Assembly (NCBI GenBank): GCA_964057225.1
Contig: CAXKVF010000076.1
Coordinates: forward strand, 124,001 to 188,000
Length of the DNA stretch: 64,000 bases
From: Auanema rhodensis
Lineage: Eukaryota; Nematoda; Chromadorea; Rhabditida; Rhabditidae
Direction of reading: 5' to 3'
The notes under the pieces are model-generated. The model made no database searches, was not told the DNA's origin, and was given only the letters and a program-made list of their open reading frames with translations. The position numbers and the translations under genes were made by a program. Positions within the stretch are counted from its first letter, which is position 1, and every line of letters begins with the position of its first letter. Below, piece by piece: positions 61,196-64,000 of this stretch.

Positions 61196-64000
61196 ATGTG
61201 CACTTGGTATGTAACTCGCTTCACGTGAAAGATAAAGAGATGCGGTTTTCAAAATTAGATTCCCCATGTCCATATTAGTCTAAAAACAAATTTTTATTGA
61301 TATTGGTGCATGGTAACCATGACTTTGAAATTTACGTGAACTTTAATTTATGCTAATTAAATGTACACGTGATGTGTACTTGGTATGTAACTCGCTTCAC
61401 GTGAAAGATAAAGAGATGCGGTTTTCAAAATTAGATTCCCCATGTCCATATTAGTCTAAAAACAAATTTTTATTGATATTGGTGCATGGTAACCATGACT
61501 TTGAATTTTACGTGAACTTTAATTTATGCTAATTAAATGTACACGTGATGTGCACTTGGTATGTAACTCGCTTCACGTGAAAGATAAAGAGATGCGGTTT
61601 TCAAAATTAGATTCCCCATGTCCATATTAGTCTAAAAACAAATTTGTATTGATATTGGTTCATGGTAACCATGACTTTGAAATTTACGTGAACTTTAATT
61701 TATGCTAATTAAATGTACACGTGATGTGCACTTGGTATGTAACTCGCTTCACGTGAAAGATAAAGAGATGCGGTTTTCAAAATTAGATTCCCCATGTCCA
61801 TATTAGTCTAAAAACAAATTTTTATTGATATTGGTGCATGGTAACCATGACTTTGAAATTTACGTGAACTTTAATTTATGCTAATTAAATGTACACGTGA
61901 TGTGCACTTGGTATGTAACTCGCTTCACGTGAAAGATAAAGAGATGCGGTTTTCAAAATTAGATTCCCCATGTCCATATTAGTCTAAAAACAAATTTGTA
62001 TTGATATTGGTTCATGGTAACCATGACTTTGAAATTTACGTGAACTTTAATTTATGCTAATTAAATGTACACGTGATGTGCACTTGGTATGTAACTCGCT
62101 TCACGTGAAAGATAAAGAGATGCGGTTTTCAAAATTAGATTCCCCATGTCCATATTAGTCTAAAAACAAATTTTTATTGATATTGGTGCATGGTAACCAT
62201 GACTTTGAAATTTACGTGAACTTTAATTTATGCTAATTAAATGTACACGTGATGTGTACTTGGTATGTAACTCGCTTCACGTGAAAGATAAAGAGATGCG
62301 GTTTTCAAAATTAGATTTCCCATGTCCATATTAGTCTAAAAACAAATTTTTATTGATATTGGTTCATGGTAACCATGACTTTGAAATTTACGTGAACTTT
62401 AATTTATGCTAATTAAATGTACACGTGATGTGCACTTGGTATGTAACTCGCTTCACGTGAAAGATAAAGAGATGCGGTTTTCAAAATTAGATTCCCCATG
62501 TCCATATTAGTCTAAAAACAAATTTTTATTGATATTGGTGCATGGTAACCATGACTTTGAAATTTACGTGAACTTTAATTTATGCTAATTAAATGTACAC
62601 GTGATGTGCACTTGATATGTAACTCGCTTCACGTGAAAGATAAAGAGATGCGGTTTTCAAAATTAGATTCCCCATGTCCATATTAGTCTAAAAACAAATT
62701 TTTATTGATATTGGTTCATGGTAACCATGACTTTGAAATTTACGTGAACTTTAATTTATGCTAATTAAATGTACACGTGATGTTCACTTGGTATTTAACT
62801 CGCTTCACGTAAAAGATAAAGAGATGCGGTTTCCAAAATTAGATTCCCCATGTCCATATTAGTCTAAAAACAAATTTTTATTGATATTGGTGCATGGTAA
62901 CCATGACTTTGAATTTTACGTGAACTTTAATTTATGCTAATTAAATGTACACGTGATGTGCACTTGGTATGTAACTCGCTTCAAGTGAAAGATAAAGAGA
63001 TGCGGTTTTCAAAATTAGATTCCCCATGTCCATATTAGTCTAAAAACAAATTTTTATTGATATTGGTGCATGGTAACCATGACTTTGAAATTTACGTGAA
63101 CTTTAATTTATGCTAATTAAATGTACACGTGATGTGCACTTGGTATGTAACTCGCTTCACGTGAAAGATAAAGAGATGCGGTTTTCAAAATTAGATTCCC
63201 CATGTCCATATTAGTCTAAAAACAAATTTTTATTGATATTGCTTCATGGTAACCATGACTTTGAAATTTACGTGAACTTTAATTTATGCTAATTAAATGT
63301 ACACGTGATGTGCACTTGGTATGTAACTCGCTTCACGTGAAAGATAAAGAGATGCGGTTTTCAAAATTAGATTCCCCATGTCCATATTAGTCTAAAAACA
63401 AATTTGTATTGATATTGGTTCATGGTAACCATGACTTTGAAATTTACGTGAACTTTAATTTATGCTAATTAAATGTACACGTGATGTGCACTTGGTATGT
63501 AACTCGCTTCACGTGAAAGATAAAGAGATGCGGTTTTCAAAATTAGATTCCCCATGTCCATATTAGTCTAAAAACAAATTTTTATTGATATTGGTGCATG
63601 GTAACCATGACTTTGAAATTTACGTGAACTTTAATTTATGCTAATTAAATGTACACGTGATGTGTACTTGGTATGTAACTCGCTTCACGTGAAAGATAAA
63701 GAGATGCGGTTTTCAAAATTAGATTCCCCATGTCCATATTAGTCTAAAAACAAATTTTTATTGATATTGGTTCATGGTAACCATGACTTTGAAATTTACG
63801 TGAACTTTAATTTATGCTAATTAAATGTACACGTGATGTGCACTTGGTATGTAACTCGCTTCACGTGAAAGATAAAGAGATGCGGTTTTCAAAATTAGAT
63901 TCCCCATGTCCATATTAGTCTAAAAACAAATTTTTATTGATATTGGTGCATGGTAACCATGACTTTGAAATTTACGTGAACTTTAATTTATGCTAATTAA
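61190..64000. repeat. 176-bp satellite array, right block (about 16 monomers)
   Basis: The same satellite continues on the right of the Polinton. The first base after the target duplication (61196) is monomer position 105, and the next monomer start falls at 61268 as the phase predicts. This block has its own diagnostic variants: gtgtactt near 61375, 62255 and 63663, and aaatttgtattg near 61642, 61994 and 63402. They are spaced by whole monomers (2, 5 and 8 units). The first was not noticed in the left block and the second was seen there once, near 32759. The array runs off the window end. No gene is seen. Confidence 0.98.

Noticed and set aside
1-64000. tRNA, rRNA or other structured RNA genes
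   Set aside because: No tRNA boxes, rRNA segments or other convincing RNA gene were noticed on either strand.

Overview
The window is eukaryotic heterochromatin-like DNA: one very long satellite array (176-bp monomers) interrupted by a single, apparently complete Maverick/Polinton element, i.e. an endogenous, virus-like DNA transposon that primes its own replication. The host is most likely an insect, possibly a dipteran. The reasons are the very short introns (39-52 bp, one 1.1-kb exception), the AT-rich non-coding DNA and the presence of an insect-type Polinton. I cannot name the species or the satellite family.

Layout. Positions 1-44456 hold 252 complete monomers plus 104 bp, head to tail. 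No net length change was seen at any register point I checked. Rare variants recur at exact multiples of 176 bp (for example 2112, 5456 and 8096 bp), which shows higher-order repeats and segmental duplications within the array. Positions 44457-61189 (16733 bp) are the Polinton. It starts AGTAG and ends CTACT, is flanked by a perfect 6-bp duplication of the satellite hexamer CACGTG, and carries long inverted terminal repeats (about 1065 bp left, 765 bp right). From 61196 the satellite resumes at exactly the next monomer base and continues to 64000.

Element genes, left to right: a 13-exon protein-primed family B DNA polymerase (+, 46023-51811); the major capsid protein (-); a small basic pVI/pX-like virion protein (-); an adenain-like cysteine protease (+); a 56-aa membrane microprotein (+); a two-finger C2H2 protein (+); the minor capsid/penton protein (-); an A32/FtsK-like packaging ATPase (+); two conserved small Polinton proteins (+); a retroviral-type integrase with a C-terminal chromodomain (+); and a spliced accessory gene of unknown function (-) with a Cys/His cluster and a possible alternative membrane-tail exon.

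Together the polymerase (replication), integrase (insertion) and capsid, penton, protease and ATPase set (particle assembly, maturation and packaging) form a full virus-like gene kit with no disabling stop or frameshift that I could see. The perfect target duplication, the exact resumption of satellite phase and the near-identical outer terminal repeats point to a young insertion. The chromodomain gives a plausible reason why it landed in satellite DNA.
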